A stretch of 51,788 nucleotides of DNA from Streptomyces sp. AV19 (GTDB lineage Bacteria; Actinomycetota; Actinomycetes; Streptomycetales; Streptomycetaceae), in contig NZ_JAEAMR010000022.1 in assembly GCF_015999245.1 (NCBI RefSeq), positions 285,815 through 337,602 of the forward strand. The letters run 5' to 3'. Under the pieces are notes generated by a model. That model saw only the letters and a program-made list of their open reading frames with translations. It was not told the origin of the DNA and ran no database searches. This document shows positions 39,497 to 48,491 of the stretch, in pieces. Within the stretch, counting starts at the first letter, position 1, and each line of letters starts with the position of its first letter. A program made the position numbers and the translations under genes.

Positions 39497-40747
39497 ATGC
39501 CGGCTGACGCGACCCCGGACCCGTACACCGACCCGTTGGTCTTCGGCCAGCGCATGCAGGTGCTCCGCACGCGGCGCGGGTTGAGCAGGCCTGTGCTCGC
39601 CGGGCTGCTCGGTCGTTCGCCCTCCTGGGTCAAGCAGGTGGAGAACGGCAGCATCGGCACGCCCTCGCTGGCCATGATCCTGCGCGTCGCCGAAGTCCTC
39701 CGCGTCCGCGATCTCGCCGAGTTGACCGGCGACGAGAGCATGCCCACTCATCTGTTCACCGGGCCCGGCCATCCCCTCCTGCCGGCCGTCCAAGCAGCGG
39801 TCAACGCCTATCCCGTGGTGGGGGACGGCGAGGCGCCGTCGGCGGAAGGGTTGCGGGCGCGGCTCGACCGGGCGTGGGCCGCGCGCCATTCGGCCGCACG
39901 GCACCGCGAAGTCGTGGGCGGGCTGCTGCCCGGGCTCATCCGGGACGCCCAACTGGCCGTGCGCCAGGCCACGTCGGCTGCGGACCGGCGCAGACTGCAG
40001 GGCATCCTGTCCGAGGTCTATTCCCTGGCGCAGTTCTTCGTGGCGTACCAGCCCGATCCCGCTCTGCTGTGGCGGGTGGCGGACCGGGGGATGGTCGCGG
40101 CGCAGGAGTCCGAGGACCCGCACGTCATCGGCATCGCCGCCTGGCTGACGGTGCAGGCCCACCGGGACTCCGGGCACGCCCACTTCGACGCCGCCGACTC
40201 CGTCAACCGGGACACCCTGGCCTTCCTGGAGCCGTTGACGCCCGACGGTGGGGACGACGTGCGGGCCGTCGTCGGAGCCCTGCAGTTCGAGGCCGGGTAC
40301 ACGGCAGCGCGACGCGGCGAGTCGGGTACGGCCTGGGCATGGTGGGAGAAGGCCCATGCCCTCGCCGAGTCACTCCCGGTGCACTACTACCATCCCGTCA
40401 CGTCCTTCTCGCGGGCCGTGATGTCGGCCCACGCCGTGACCGTCGCCGTCGAGTTGCACGCCGGTGGTGAGTCCGTACGGCAAGCCACAGCGGCCGACGC
40501 CCACACGATTCCCTCGCGGCCGCGCAGGGCCCGGCACCGCATCGAGGAGGCCCGCGGCTACCAGCTCGACGGGCAGCCGGAGGTTGCTCTCGCCACCCTG
40601 GCGAAAGCGCACGAATCGGCGCCGGACACAGTCACGTACAACGGCTACGCCCGGCGCATCGTCCTGGAGGAGACGGAGGCGAAGAGCCCGGGCCGGCGGC
40701 AGCGCGCCTCCGAACTGGCCGTGAAGCTGGGGTTCCTCGCCGCATGA
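39497..40747 (+). CDS. XRE family regulator with TPR-like domain
   Basis: 416 aa, ATG 39497 behind GAGAGGGG. HTH at about 15-75: FGQRMQVLRTRRGLSRPVLAGLLGRSPSWVKQVENGSIGTPSLAMILRVAEVL. Residues 100-410 are helical repeats (VYSLAQFFVAYQPDPALLWRVADRGMVAAQ, ALQFEAGYTAARRGESGTAWAWWEKAHALAE, GYQLDGQPEVALATLAKAHESAPDT). Same architecture as the island regulator at 24399 but not a close copy. Downstream, 97 bp later, is an unknown gene that may be its partner. Confidence 0.87.
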   Translation: MPADATPDPYTDPLVFGQRMQVLRTRRGLSRPVLAGLLGRSPSWVKQVENGSIGTPSLAMILRVAEVLRVRDLAELTGDESMPTHLFTGPGHPLLPAVQAAVNAYPVVGDGEAPSAEGLRARLDRAWAARHSAARHREVVGGLLPGLIRDAQLAVRQATSAADRRRLQGILSEVYSLAQFFVAYQPDPALLWRVADRGMVAAQESEDPHVIGIAAWLTVQAHRDSGHAHFDAADSVNRDTLAFLEPLTPDGGDDVRAVVGALQFEAGYTAARRGESGTAWAWWEKAHALAESLPVHYYHPVTSFSRAVMSAHAVTVAVELHAGGESVRQATAADAHTIPSRPRRARHRIEEARGYQLDGQPEVALATLAKAHESAPDTVTYNGYARRIVLEETEAKSPGRRQRASELAVKLGFLAA

Positions 40748-40843
40748 CGAACGGTTGAGCGAGGGGCAGGATCCCTGCCCCTCCCTCGGCGCGGGCGCCC
40801 CTACGGTCGCAGCTCTCCGACCTCTCCAGAAACGGGAGTTACG

Positions 40844-41515
40844 ATGCGCACCGAGGACAGCCGCAGCCATGCGACCGAGCCGTGCCGGCTCGGACAGCAC
40901 GGCACATGCATCGGGGCCACACCCATCCGCCGCGTGGGCACCACGCGCACCGACGCCCTCCCCTGCACCTGCCCATGCCACCGCACCACCGACAAGGCCG
41001 GTCGCTGGCTCGTGTCCCGCGAAACGCACCCTCGCGTCGCACGCGAGGCATGGTCCAAGGGACTGCCCGCCACCCTCCGCGCAGGCATCCACTTCGACGC
41101 CGTCCATGTCCCCGCCGCCCTCGTCGAGGACGGGATCCGCGGTTCTCGCGACCGCGACGCCGTCGAACGCCACTTCCGCGCCGTCGGCATCACCACCGCT
41201 GTCCTTGTCTCCCGCCGCCGGGACCGCTACAGCATCCTCGTACCTCCGGACACCGCCGACACTTGGAATGTTCCCGGCGCCCAATGCCTCGGCGCCACCA
41301 ATCACACCAACTACCTCGCCACGCCCCCACCCACACGCCACGAACCCCCAGGCGCCCACTGGCTCCTGCCCGCCCCGGAAGGCGATCAGGACCTCTGCGT
41401 ACCCGACTGCATCCGCGCGCTGCTCGCATGCACGCGCCTCGTGGGGCTGGACGGCCGGACAGGCGACCACCGTCACCATGCCTCCTTGGCCGGTGACGGC
41501 CCGTCGCCGCTGTGA
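40844..41515 (+). CDS. Hypothetical protein with Cys/His-rich N-terminus
   Basis: 223 aa, ATG 40844 behind GGGAG. The first 50 residues contain CRLGQHGTC and CTCPCH, a possible zinc site. The rest contains EAWSKGLPATLRAGIHFDAVHVPAALVEDGIRGSRDRDAVERHFRAVGITTAVLVSRRRDRYSILVPPDTADTW and PPGAHWLLPAPEGDQDLCVPDCIRALL. The pattern (FD.V.VP, YS.LVPP, PPG..WLLP) loosely resembles the bifunctional primase/polymerase-like hypothetical proteins of Streptomyces. Catalytic residues are not evident. Function unknown. Confidence 0.65.
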   Translation: MRTEDSRSHATEPCRLGQHGTCIGATPIRRVGTTRTDALPCTCPCHRTTDKAGRWLVSRETHPRVAREAWSKGLPATLRAGIHFDAVHVPAALVEDGIRGSRDRDAVERHFRAVGITTAVLVSRRRDRYSILVPPDTADTWNVPGAQCLGATNHTNYLATPPPTRHEPPGAHWLLPAPEGDQDLCVPDCIRALLACTRLVGLDGRTGDHRHHASLAGDGPSPL

Positions 41516-41638
41516 CGCTCCGCAGGCGATCAGCGCCCGGAAAATCCCAGGTCCTCGCACCATACGCTCGTCGCACCGCCCCCGGCCGCCCCGATCACAA
41601 GTTGGACCCGACGTCAACGCGGGGCCCTGGGAGCCTGC

Positions 41639-41655
41639 TTGGGGAAATGTAGGAT
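41639..41655 (+). promoter_or_regulatory. Conserved promoter element of the second AraC paralogue
   Basis: TTGGGGAAATGTAGGAT, matching 37533-37549. TAGGAT ends seven bases before the coding ATG at 41663. Confidence 0.5.
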
Positions 41656-41662
41656 TCATGAC

Positions 41663-42598
41663 ATGAGCCTCGGCGGCAACCAGGCAGCTGTGATCGATAC
41701 ATGGATGTCCGAGTCGGCCGAACTCGTCTATCGCGCCCCTGATCACCGACTCGCCGGTCTCGTGCTCGCGTACACGGGAGAGGACTGGACGTTCGCCCGG
41801 CCGCTGGTGCGACGGGCGATGGCGCTGGCGTCCGTCGTCCTCGTGATCAATTTCTCGCCGTCGGAGCGTCGGGTGATCGCCGATGCTCGCGCACCGTTGT
41901 GGCTCCCGAAGGCCTCGCTGATGTCCGGGCTGACCGACCGGCCGATGCTGGTCGAGCAGGCCGGGTGGGCGTACGGCATGACGGTGCAACTGACGCCGCC
42001 GGGTGCCCGGATGCTGCTCGGCATGCCGTTGCACGAACTCACGAACAGGGTTGTCGAACTCGACGATTTCCTGGGCGCCGATGCCCGGCGCCTGGCCGAG
42101 CGGCTCACCGAAGCCCCCGACTGGGCGGCAAGGTTCCATATGCTGGACGGCTACCTGATCGCCCGCATCGGTGCCGCAGCGGAACTGGCGGCACCGGTAT
42201 GGCATGCCTGGCGACGGCTGACGGCCCTGTCGGGCGATATGCGGATCGGCACGCTGGCGGACGAAGTGGGCTGGTCCCGCCAGCACTTGAACGCCCGGTT
42301 CCATCAGGAGATCGGCCTGCCGCCCAAGACCGTCGCCCGTATCACCCGGCTGCAGAAGACCCTGGGCTTCATGACCGGCACCATGCGGCCTTCCTGGGCG
42401 GACGCCGCCGTGATGTGCGGCTTCGCCGACCAGTCGCATCTCATCCGCGACTTCCGGATGCTCGCCGGCGGCACCCCGACCGGGCTCCGCGCGCTCATGA
42501 CGGACTGGTCGGGGCTGATGACGGGCAATCCGCTCATGACCACCCGGCCGCTCCTCCGGCGCATCACGGCCACCGCGCCAGGGACATTTCGCCACTGA
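41663..42598 (+). CDS. AraC family regulator (second paralogue)
   Basis: 311 aa from ATG 41663 (MSLGGNQAAVIDTW). Same layout as the protein at 37606-38529: SAELVYRAPDHRLAGLVLAYTGEDW, AYGMTVQLTPPGARMLLGMPLHELTN, then HTH motifs RIGTLADEVGWSRQHLNARFHQEIGLPPKTVARITRLQKTL and SWADAAVMCGFADQSHLIRDFRMLAGGTPTGLRALM. The first HTH is nearly identical in the two proteins, implying the same DNA target. The sensing domains differ more (SPSERRVIADARAPLW against EPPIRQVVTDIRPPAR). No obvious downstream target gene. Confidence 0.92.
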   Translation: MSLGGNQAAVIDTWMSESAELVYRAPDHRLAGLVLAYTGEDWTFARPLVRRAMALASVVLVINFSPSERRVIADARAPLWLPKASLMSGLTDRPMLVEQAGWAYGMTVQLTPPGARMLLGMPLHELTNRVVELDDFLGADARRLAERLTEAPDWAARFHMLDGYLIARIGAAAELAAPVWHAWRRLTALSGDMRIGTLADEVGWSRQHLNARFHQEIGLPPKTVARITRLQKTLGFMTGTMRPSWADAAVMCGFADQSHLIRDFRMLAGGTPTGLRALMTDWSGLMTGNPLMTTRPLLRRITATAPGTFRH

Positions 42599-42757
42599 TC
42601 GCGACGGTCCCGGCTCCGCGCAGGTTTAGCCCATGTGGGTGATCGCACGGGGTGAGGCGCGGACCTAGAGTCTTCGTCGAGGGGCCTTGCGGATCCGCTC
42701 GGAGCACCGGAGCAGCGAGCCGCCGGGAACGCCGCTCCTGCCCGAGGGGAGAGCCAG

Positions 42758-43159
42758 GTGCCGCTGCCCAATCCCTGCGAGGAGAACCACCACAAGATCA
42801 CCATCGTCATGACGACCGATCCCGGCAACGTCGCCGACGGCGACCGCCTCTGGGACAGCTACTTCGCGTACCTGAAGAACGGCCATGGGCAGTGCCTCAT
42901 CGCCTACACCCTCACCAAGGGTCCGGAGTCGGTCAACCCCTTCGACCCCCGGTCACCGGTGACCGACCGGACCATGTACACGCTGGACGAGTGCTACCCC
43001 ACCGGCCCCGACATCACCCGGCACTGGGAACAACTCGCGGTGGAGTGGGAGGACTTCGGGGCGGCCTTCGCCTGGACGCAGCGGCCCAACACTCAGATCG
43101 TGATCCTTCAGGACGGACTCGTGGTGCACTCCCTCTGGAAGGCCGATGACGTCCCCTGA
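42758..43159 (+). CDS. Hypothetical 133-aa protein
   Basis: GTG 42758 behind GAGGGGAGAG. Compact protein with alternating strands: NHHKITIVMTTDPGNVADGDRLWDSYFAYLKNGHGQCLIAYTLTKGPE, then DRTMYTLDECYPTGPDITRHWEQLAVEWEDFGAAFAWTQRPNTQIVILQDGLVVHSLW. A dimeric alpha/beta-barrel or SnoaL-like fold is conceivable but not shown. Its last 52 bp overlap the opposite LysR gene. Confidence 0.7.
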   Translation: MPLPNPCEENHHKITIVMTTDPGNVADGDRLWDSYFAYLKNGHGQCLIAYTLTKGPESVNPFDPRSPVTDRTMYTLDECYPTGPDITRHWEQLAVEWEDFGAAFAWTQRPNTQIVILQDGLVVHSLWKADDVP

Positions 43160-44055
43160 GCCGGGGGGAGCGTACGCGCGGACCGCAGTTCCCGGATCAG
43201 TTCGCGCACCGCCGCGCTCCCCGCCAGCTCCGGTGTCGTGACGTAGCCGACGGCCCGCGTCGGGCGTTCCTCCCCCAGGTCCGTGACGGTCACCGTCGAG
43301 GGCGCGGAGGCGAGCGAGAGGGCGGGCATGATGGCCATGCCCAGGCCCTGGGCCACCATCGACAGGACCACGCTGTCGTCCTCCGCGTCGATCGTCGCGG
43401 GCGGGATCCAGTCCTGCCGGGACCACCAGTCCCTCGTGCAGGAGCCGCAGTTCTCGGCCCAGTCGACGAGGGGGAGGGAGCGCGGGTCGGGGTGGTCGGC
43501 GGGTGCGACCAGGGAGTACGGCTCGGTGACGAGGCGGGCGGAGACCATCGCGGCGGACGAGTCGTCGAGCGTCGCGATGGCCAGGTCGGCGCGGCCGTCC
43601 GCGACCTCGCCCGTCGTGCCGCGGCCGATCTCCCGGACGATGCGCACTTCCGGGGTGAGCCCGGGGTGCCGGGCCCGGAGCCGGGCCAGCGGTCCGGGCA
43701 GCAGGTGCGCGGCGGCGCTGCGGAAGGCGGCGATCCGCAGCGGGCCGGTGAGGCCCGCGGGGCCGGGGCCGCGCGTCTCGTCGCGCATGGTCTCCAGCAG
43801 CCGCAGGATGCGGCGGGCCCGGGCGACCGCCCGCAGCCCCGCCTCCGTGGGGCGGGCGCCGTGCCGGCCTCGGTCGAAGAGGACGACGCCGAGCTTGCGT
43901 TCGCAGGTGCGTACGGTGTGGGAGACCGCGGACTGGGTCAGGCCGAGGCGGGAACCGGCGGCGGTGAAGCTGCCGTGCTCCGCTATGGCGACGAGGACGC
44001 GCAGTTCGGGGAGGGTCGGTTCGGTCGGTGGCGGTGGCGGCGACGGCGACGGCAT
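43108..44055 (-). CDS. LysR family regulator
   Basis: 315 aa. A Pro/Ser-rich start (SPSPPPPPTEP) precedes the winged HTH (about 15-75): LRVLVAIAEHGSFTAAGSRLGLTQSAVSHTVRTCERKLGVVLFDRG. The effector domain contains LRIAAFRSAAAHLLPGPLARLRARHPGLTPEVRIV and DDSVVLSMVAQGLGMAIMPALSLA. Two Cys in ENCGSCTRDWW are unusual and could be redox-sensitive. It is divergent from an oxidoreductase gene, with a palindrome between them. The 3' end runs 52 bp into the convergent neighbour. Confidence 0.92.
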   Translation of the reverse strand: MPSPSPPPPPTEPTLPELRVLVAIAEHGSFTAAGSRLGLTQSAVSHTVRTCERKLGVVLFDRGRHGARPTEAGLRAVARARRILRLLETMRDETRGPGPAGLTGPLRIAAFRSAAAHLLPGPLARLRARHPGLTPEVRIVREIGRGTTGEVADGRADLAIATLDDSSAAMVSARLVTEPYSLVAPADHPDPRSLPLVDWAENCGSCTRDWWSRQDWIPPATIDAEDDSVVLSMVAQGLGMAIMPALSLASAPSTVTVTDLGEERPTRAVGYVTTPELAGSAAVRELIRELRSARTLPPAQGTSSAFQRECTTSPS

Positions 44056-44071
44056 GGGGCGAATCCACGAT

Positions 44072-44088
44072 CATGAATGGTGTTCATG
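44072..44088. promoter_or_regulatory. LysR-type operator between LysR and oxidoreductase genes
   Basis: CATGAA-TGGTG-TTCATG, a perfect 6-bp inverted repeat that also satisfies T-N11-A. It is 17 bp from the LysR start and about 67 bp from the oxidoreductase start, as expected for LysR control of a divergent target. Confidence 0.8.
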
Positions 44089-44154
44089 GAAGGGGTTGTT
44101 CCAGCAGTCCCACGTACTGGGACGGGCCGCCCCCCGGCGCCTACCGTGCAGCCC

Positions 44155-45153
44155 ATGACCAGCACCTTCCGCTCCGTGCACCAGATCGCCCGCCCGCAGG
44201 GCCTGCCCACCGCCGCCGACTTCGCCTTCGTCGACGGGCCGCTTCCCGCCGTGACACCCGGCACGGCGCTCGTGGAGAACGTCCTGCTGTCCGTGGACCC
44301 GTACATGAGGGAGGCGATGGACGCCGGGTGGGAGCTGAACGCGCCGCTCGAAGGCCGTTCCGTCGGGCGGGTCGTGGAGTCCCGCGACCCGGCGCTCGCC
44401 GTCGGCGACCTCGTTTTCCACCGCAAAGGGTGGCGCACCCACGCGCTGGTGAGCGCGGCGGACGGGGCGCGGGTGCTGCCGCGCCACGAGGGCGTGCCGC
44501 TGAGCGCCTGGCTCGGGCTGCTCGGCGGGACCGGGCTGAGCGCGTACGTCGGCCTGGCGAAGGTCGCCCGGCTGCGCGCCGGGGAGACGGTCTTCGTCTC
44601 GGCCGCCGCGGGCGGGGTGGGCGGCGTCGCGGGGCAGTTGGCGCGGCTGATGGGCGCGGGACGGGTGATCGGCAGCGCGGGGTCGGCGGCCAAGGTCCGG
44701 CACCTCGTGGACGGCCTGGGCTTCGACGCGGCCTTCGACTACCACGACGGGCCGGTGGCCGGGCAGTTGGCGAAGGCCGCGCCGGAGGGGATCGACGTGT
44801 ACTTCGACAACGTGGGCGGCGACCACCTGGAGGGGGCGATCGCCGCGATGCGGCCGCACGGACGGATCGCCTGGTGCGGGGCGGTGGCCCAGTACAACAG
44901 CACCGAGCCGCCGCCCGCGCCCCGCAACCTCTACGACGTCGTGGAGAAGAGCATTCGCCTGGAGGGCTTCCTCGTCCGCAACCACCGCGATCTGCAAGGT
45001 GAGTGGGAGGAATTCCTCGTGCCGCACATCCTGGCCGGGCGGGTGGTGCAGGACGAGACGGTCGTGGACGGGTTCGACGGAATCGTGGAGGCGTTCCGGG
45101 GGATGCTCCAGGGGCGCAACACCGGGAAGATGCTCGTACGCCTCACCCGGTGA
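44155..45153 (+). CDS. NADP-dependent oxidoreductase, leukotriene-B4-dehydrogenase-like MDR family
   Basis: 332 aa. SVDPYMREAMDAGWELNAPLEGRSVGRVVES near the N-terminus, the nucleotide-binding VFVSAAAGGVGGVAGQLARLMGAGRVIGSAGSAAKVRHL (about 143-181) and DVYFDNVGGDHLEGAIAAMRPHGRIAWCGAVAQYN are typical of zinc-free MDR enone/alkenal reductases (YncB/CurA type). Probably reduces alpha,beta-unsaturated carbonyls with NADPH. Divergent from its likely LysR regulator. Confidence 0.93.
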   Translation: MTSTFRSVHQIARPQGLPTAADFAFVDGPLPAVTPGTALVENVLLSVDPYMREAMDAGWELNAPLEGRSVGRVVESRDPALAVGDLVFHRKGWRTHALVSAADGARVLPRHEGVPLSAWLGLLGGTGLSAYVGLAKVARLRAGETVFVSAAAGGVGGVAGQLARLMGAGRVIGSAGSAAKVRHLVDGLGFDAAFDYHDGPVAGQLAKAAPEGIDVYFDNVGGDHLEGAIAAMRPHGRIAWCGAVAQYNSTEPPPAPRNLYDVVEKSIRLEGFLVRNHRDLQGEWEEFLVPHILAGRVVQDETVVDGFDGIVEAFRGMLQGRNTGKMLVRLTR

Positions 45154-45192
45154 GCGCCCTCGCCCGTAAGCGACTTCACCCCGTGAGCGCCC

Positions 45193-46809
45193 TCACCCGA
45201 CGATCGCCGCCGCCTCCTCCCTCAGCTGCACCTTGCGCACCTTCCCGCTCACCGTCATCGGGAACGTCTCCATGATCCGCAGGTAGCGGGGCACCTTGTA
45301 GTGCGCCAGCCGCCCGCGGCAGTAGCGGGCGAGCTCGTCGCGGGTGAGGGGCTCGGCGGGGTCGCGGAGGATGACGCAGGCCATGATCTCCTCGCCCAGG
45401 CGCTCGTCCGGGACGCCGATGACCTGGACGTCGGCGATCTTCGGGTGGGTGTGCAGGAACTCCTCGATCTCCCGGGGATAGACGTTCTCCCCGCCCCGGA
45501 TGATCATGTCCTTGCTGCGGCCGACGATGCGGACGTAGCCGTCCTCGTCCATCACCGCCAGGTCGCCCGTGTGCATCCAGCGGTCGGCGTCGATCGCCTC
45601 GGCCGTGCGCTCGGGCTCGTCCCAGTAGCCGAGCATCACGGAGTAGCCGCGGGTGCACAGTTCGCCGGTCCCGCCGCGCGGGACCGTGGCGCCCGTGTCA
45701 GGGTCGACGACCTTGACCTCGATGTGCGGGAGGACCCGGCCGACCGTGCCGGTGCGGCGGTCGAGGTCGTCGTCGCGGCGGGTCTGGGTGGAGACCGGGG
45801 ACGTCTCGGTCATTCCGTAGGCGATGACCACCTCCTCCATGTGCATCTCGGCGACGACCCGCTTCATCACGTCCGCCGGGCACGGCGAGCCCGCCATGAT
45901 GCCGGTGCGCAGCGTCGACAGGTCGTACGTGGCGAAGTCCGGCAGGTCGAGCTCGGCGATGAACATGGTGGGGACGCCGTAGAGCGAGGTGCAGTGCTCG
46001 CGCTCGACGGCGTGCAGGGTGGCGGTGGGGTCGAAGGTGCGGGCGGGGATGACGACACAGGCGCCGTGGGAGGTGGCCGCGAGGTTGCCCATGACCATGC
46101 CGAAGCAGTGGTAGAAGGGCACGGGGAGGGCGATGCGGTCCTCCTCGGTGTAGCCGAGCAACTCGCCCACCGAGTAGGCGTTGTTGAGGATGTTGCGGTG
46201 GGTGAGGGTGGCGCCCTTGGGGAAGCCGGTGGTGCCGGAGGTGTACTGGATGTTGACGGGGTCCGCGGGGTGCAGCTTCACCTCGCGCTCGGCGAGGCGC
46301 TCGCGCGGCGTGGAGCCGCCGAGCCGGACGAGCCCGGTCCACGTCGGGTCGCCGAGGTAGACGACGTCGCGCAGCGCGGGGCAGTCGCCCCGCACCTGCT
46401 CGACCATGCGCCGGTAGTCGCTCTTCTTGTACTCGACGGCCGAGACGAGCACCGAGACCCCGGACTGCCGCAGGACGTACGCCAGTTCGTGGACGCGGTA
46501 GGCGGGATTGATGTTGACCATGACGGCCCCGATGCGGGCGGTGGCGTACTGGACCATCACCCACTCCGGGCAGTTGACGGCCCAGATGCCGACCCGGTCC
46601 CCCTGGGCCACCCCCTTGGCGAGCAGCCCCAGCGCGACCTCCTCGACGGCCCGCGCGAACTCCGCGTAGGTCCACCGGCGGCCGCCCCGTACGTCGACGA
46701 GCGCCTCGCGTTCGACGAAGAGCTCGACGGTGCGGGCCAGGTTGGCGCCGATGGTCTCGTCGAGCAGGGGGGTGTCAGTGGGGCCTCCCGCGTACGAGGG
46801 TGTGCTCAC
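45193..46809 (-). CDS. Acyl-CoA synthetase, AMP-binding (FadD-like)
   Basis: 538 aa from GTG 46809, overlapping the stop of the upstream synthetase gene (GTGA). P-loop-like YTSGTTGFPKGATLTHRN (about 192-209), A5 YGMTETSPVS, A7 YVRIVGRSKDMIIRGGENVYPREIEEFL (about 430-457) and the C-terminal catalytic Lys in TVSGKVRKVQLRE. Forms acyl-CoA via acyl-AMP; GGENVYP and WVMVQYATARIGAVMVNINPAYR are typical of medium/long-chain fatty-acid enzymes. Operon with the next entry suggests a lipid or aromatic acid degradation route; no dehydrogenase genes are nearby. Confidence 0.93.
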   Translation of the reverse strand: MSTPSYAGGPTDTPLLDETIGANLARTVELFVEREALVDVRGGRRWTYAEFARAVEEVALGLLAKGVAQGDRVGIWAVNCPEWVMVQYATARIGAVMVNINPAYRVHELAYVLRQSGVSVLVSAVEYKKSDYRRMVEQVRGDCPALRDVVYLGDPTWTGLVRLGGSTPRERLAEREVKLHPADPVNIQYTSGTTGFPKGATLTHRNILNNAYSVGELLGYTEEDRIALPVPFYHCFGMVMGNLAATSHGACVVIPARTFDPTATLHAVEREHCTSLYGVPTMFIAELDLPDFATYDLSTLRTGIMAGSPCPADVMKRVVAEMHMEEVVIAYGMTETSPVSTQTRRDDDLDRRTGTVGRVLPHIEVKVVDPDTGATVPRGGTGELCTRGYSVMLGYWDEPERTAEAIDADRWMHTGDLAVMDEDGYVRIVGRSKDMIIRGGENVYPREIEEFLHTHPKIADVQVIGVPDERLGEEIMACVILRDPAEPLTRDELARYCRGRLAHYKVPRYLRIMETFPMTVSGKVRKVQLREEAAAIVG

Positions 46810-48491
46810 CGGTGGTCTTCCTCTCTGAACTCGGTGCCGCCGCCCTGCGCGGTGCGCTCGCGCAGTTCGATGCGGCGGATCTTTCCGGACACGGTCTTGG
46901 GCAGGTCGGCGAACTCCAGCCGGCGGATGCGCTTGTACGGGGCGAGGACGGCGCGCGAGTGGGCGAACAGGGCCTTCGCGGTGTCCGGCCCCGGCTCCCA
47001 GCCGGCGGCCAGGACGACGTACGCCTTGGGCACGGCGAGCCGCAGCGGGTCCGGGGCCGGCACGACGGCCGCCTCGGCGACGGCCTCGTGCTCCAGGAGG
47101 GCGCTCTCCAGCTCGAAGGGGGAGATCTTGTAGTCGCTGGCCTTGAACACGTCGTCCGCGCGCCCGATGTAGGTGATGTATCCGTCCTCGTCCCGGGAGC
47201 CGATGTCACCGGTGCGGTAGTGGCCGCCGGCCATCGCCTCGGCGGTGCGGTCGGGGTCGCCCGCGTAGCCGGTCATCAGGCCGACCGGGCGCTCGGTCAG
47301 GTCGAGGCAGATCTCGCCCTCGTCGCCCGGCTCGCCCGTCACCGGGTCGAGCAGGACGACGCGGAAGCCGGGGCTCGGGCGGCCCATGGAGCCGGTCTTG
47401 AGCGGCTCGCCGGGCGGGTTGGCGACCTGGACGGAGGTCTCCGTCTGCCCGAAGCCGTCGCGGATGGTGACCCCCCAGGCCCGCCGGACGGCCTCGATGA
47501 CCTCGGGGTTGAGGGGCTCGCCGGCGGCGACGGCCTCGCGCGGCGGGGTGCGCAGCGCGCGCAGGTCGGCCTGGATGAGCATGCGCCACACGGTGGGCGG
47601 GGCGCAGAAGCTGGTCACTTCGCAGCGGTCCATCTCGGCCATGAGCCGGACCGCGTCGAAGCGGGTGTAGTTGTGCACGAAGACGGTCGCCTCGGCGTTC
47701 CACGGCGCGAAGAGGTTGGACCAGGCGTGCTTGGCCCAGCCGGGCGAGGAGATGTTGAGGTGGACGTCGCCGGGGCGCAGCCCGATCCAGTACATGGTGG
47801 TCAACTGACCGATGGGGTACGAGACGTGGGTGTGCTCGACGAGCTTGGGGCGGGCGGTGGTGCCGGAGGTGAAGTAGAGCAGCAACGGGTCTTCGGCGCG
47901 GGTGGGGCCGTCGGGGGTGAAGTCCTCCTCGGCCCCGGCGCTGTCCTCGTAGGCGAGCCATCCCGGCGAAGGGGCGCCACCGACCGCGATCCTCGTGTAG
48001 TCCCCGGGGACGTCGGCGAACTTGCCGGCGTCCCGGGCCCGGACGATCACATGGCGGGCGCGGCCGCGGCCGACGCGGTCGGCCAGGTCGGCGGGGCCGA
48101 GCAGCGGGGTGGCGGGGATGACGACGGCGCGCAGCTTCATCGCGGCGAGCATGGTCTCCCACAGCTCGGTCTGGTTGCCCAGCATGACCACGATCCGGTC
48201 GCCGGCGGCCACGCCGTGCTCGCGCAGCCAGCGGGCGACCTGGTCGGAGCGGCGGCGCAGGGCGTCGAACGACGACTTCGCCTCGGTGCCGTCCTCCTCG
48301 ACGATCCACAGGGCGGTGCGGTCGTTGCCCCGGGCGAGCGGATCGAACCAGTCGAGCGCCCAGTTGAACGTCGCCGGCCGTGGCCAGACGAAGCCCTCGT
48401 ACGCGGTCCGGTAGTCCGCCCGGTGGTCGAGGAGGAAGTCCCTCGCCGCCCGGAACTCCGCGTGGCCTCGCACGGGCTGCTTCGTCGTCAT
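46806..48491 (-). CDS. Acyl-CoA synthetase, AMP-binding (medium-chain/acetyl-CoA-synthetase-like)
   Basis: 561 aa from ATG 48491 behind GGAGG. TFNWALDWFDPLARGNDRTALWIVEEDGTE opening, P-loop YFTSGTTARPKLVEHTHVSYPIG (about 193-215), WAKHAWSNLFAPWNAEATVFVHNYTRFD, A5 DGFGQTETSVQV, A8 YITYIGRADDVFKASDYKISPFELES and Lys in KTVSGKIRRIELRE. The opening and KASDYKISPFELES fit the ACSM/acyl-CoA synthetase branch rather than FadD. Together with the downstream enzyme the cell can activate two acid classes from one transcript. Confidence 0.92.
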   Translation of the reverse strand: MTTKQPVRGHAEFRAARDFLLDHRADYRTAYEGFVWPRPATFNWALDWFDPLARGNDRTALWIVEEDGTEAKSSFDALRRRSDQVARWLREHGVAAGDRIVVMLGNQTELWETMLAAMKLRAVVIPATPLLGPADLADRVGRGRARHVIVRARDAGKFADVPGDYTRIAVGGAPSPGWLAYEDSAGAEEDFTPDGPTRAEDPLLLYFTSGTTARPKLVEHTHVSYPIGQLTTMYWIGLRPGDVHLNISSPGWAKHAWSNLFAPWNAEATVFVHNYTRFDAVRLMAEMDRCEVTSFCAPPTVWRMLIQADLRALRTPPREAVAAGEPLNPEVIEAVRRAWGVTIRDGFGQTETSVQVANPPGEPLKTGSMGRPSPGFRVVLLDPVTGEPGDEGEICLDLTERPVGLMTGYAGDPDRTAEAMAGGHYRTGDIGSRDEDGYITYIGRADDVFKASDYKISPFELESALLEHEAVAEAAVVPAPDPLRLAVPKAYVVLAAGWEPGPDTAKALFAHSRAVLAPYKRIRRLEFADLPKTVSGKIRRIELRERTAQGGGTEFREEDHR

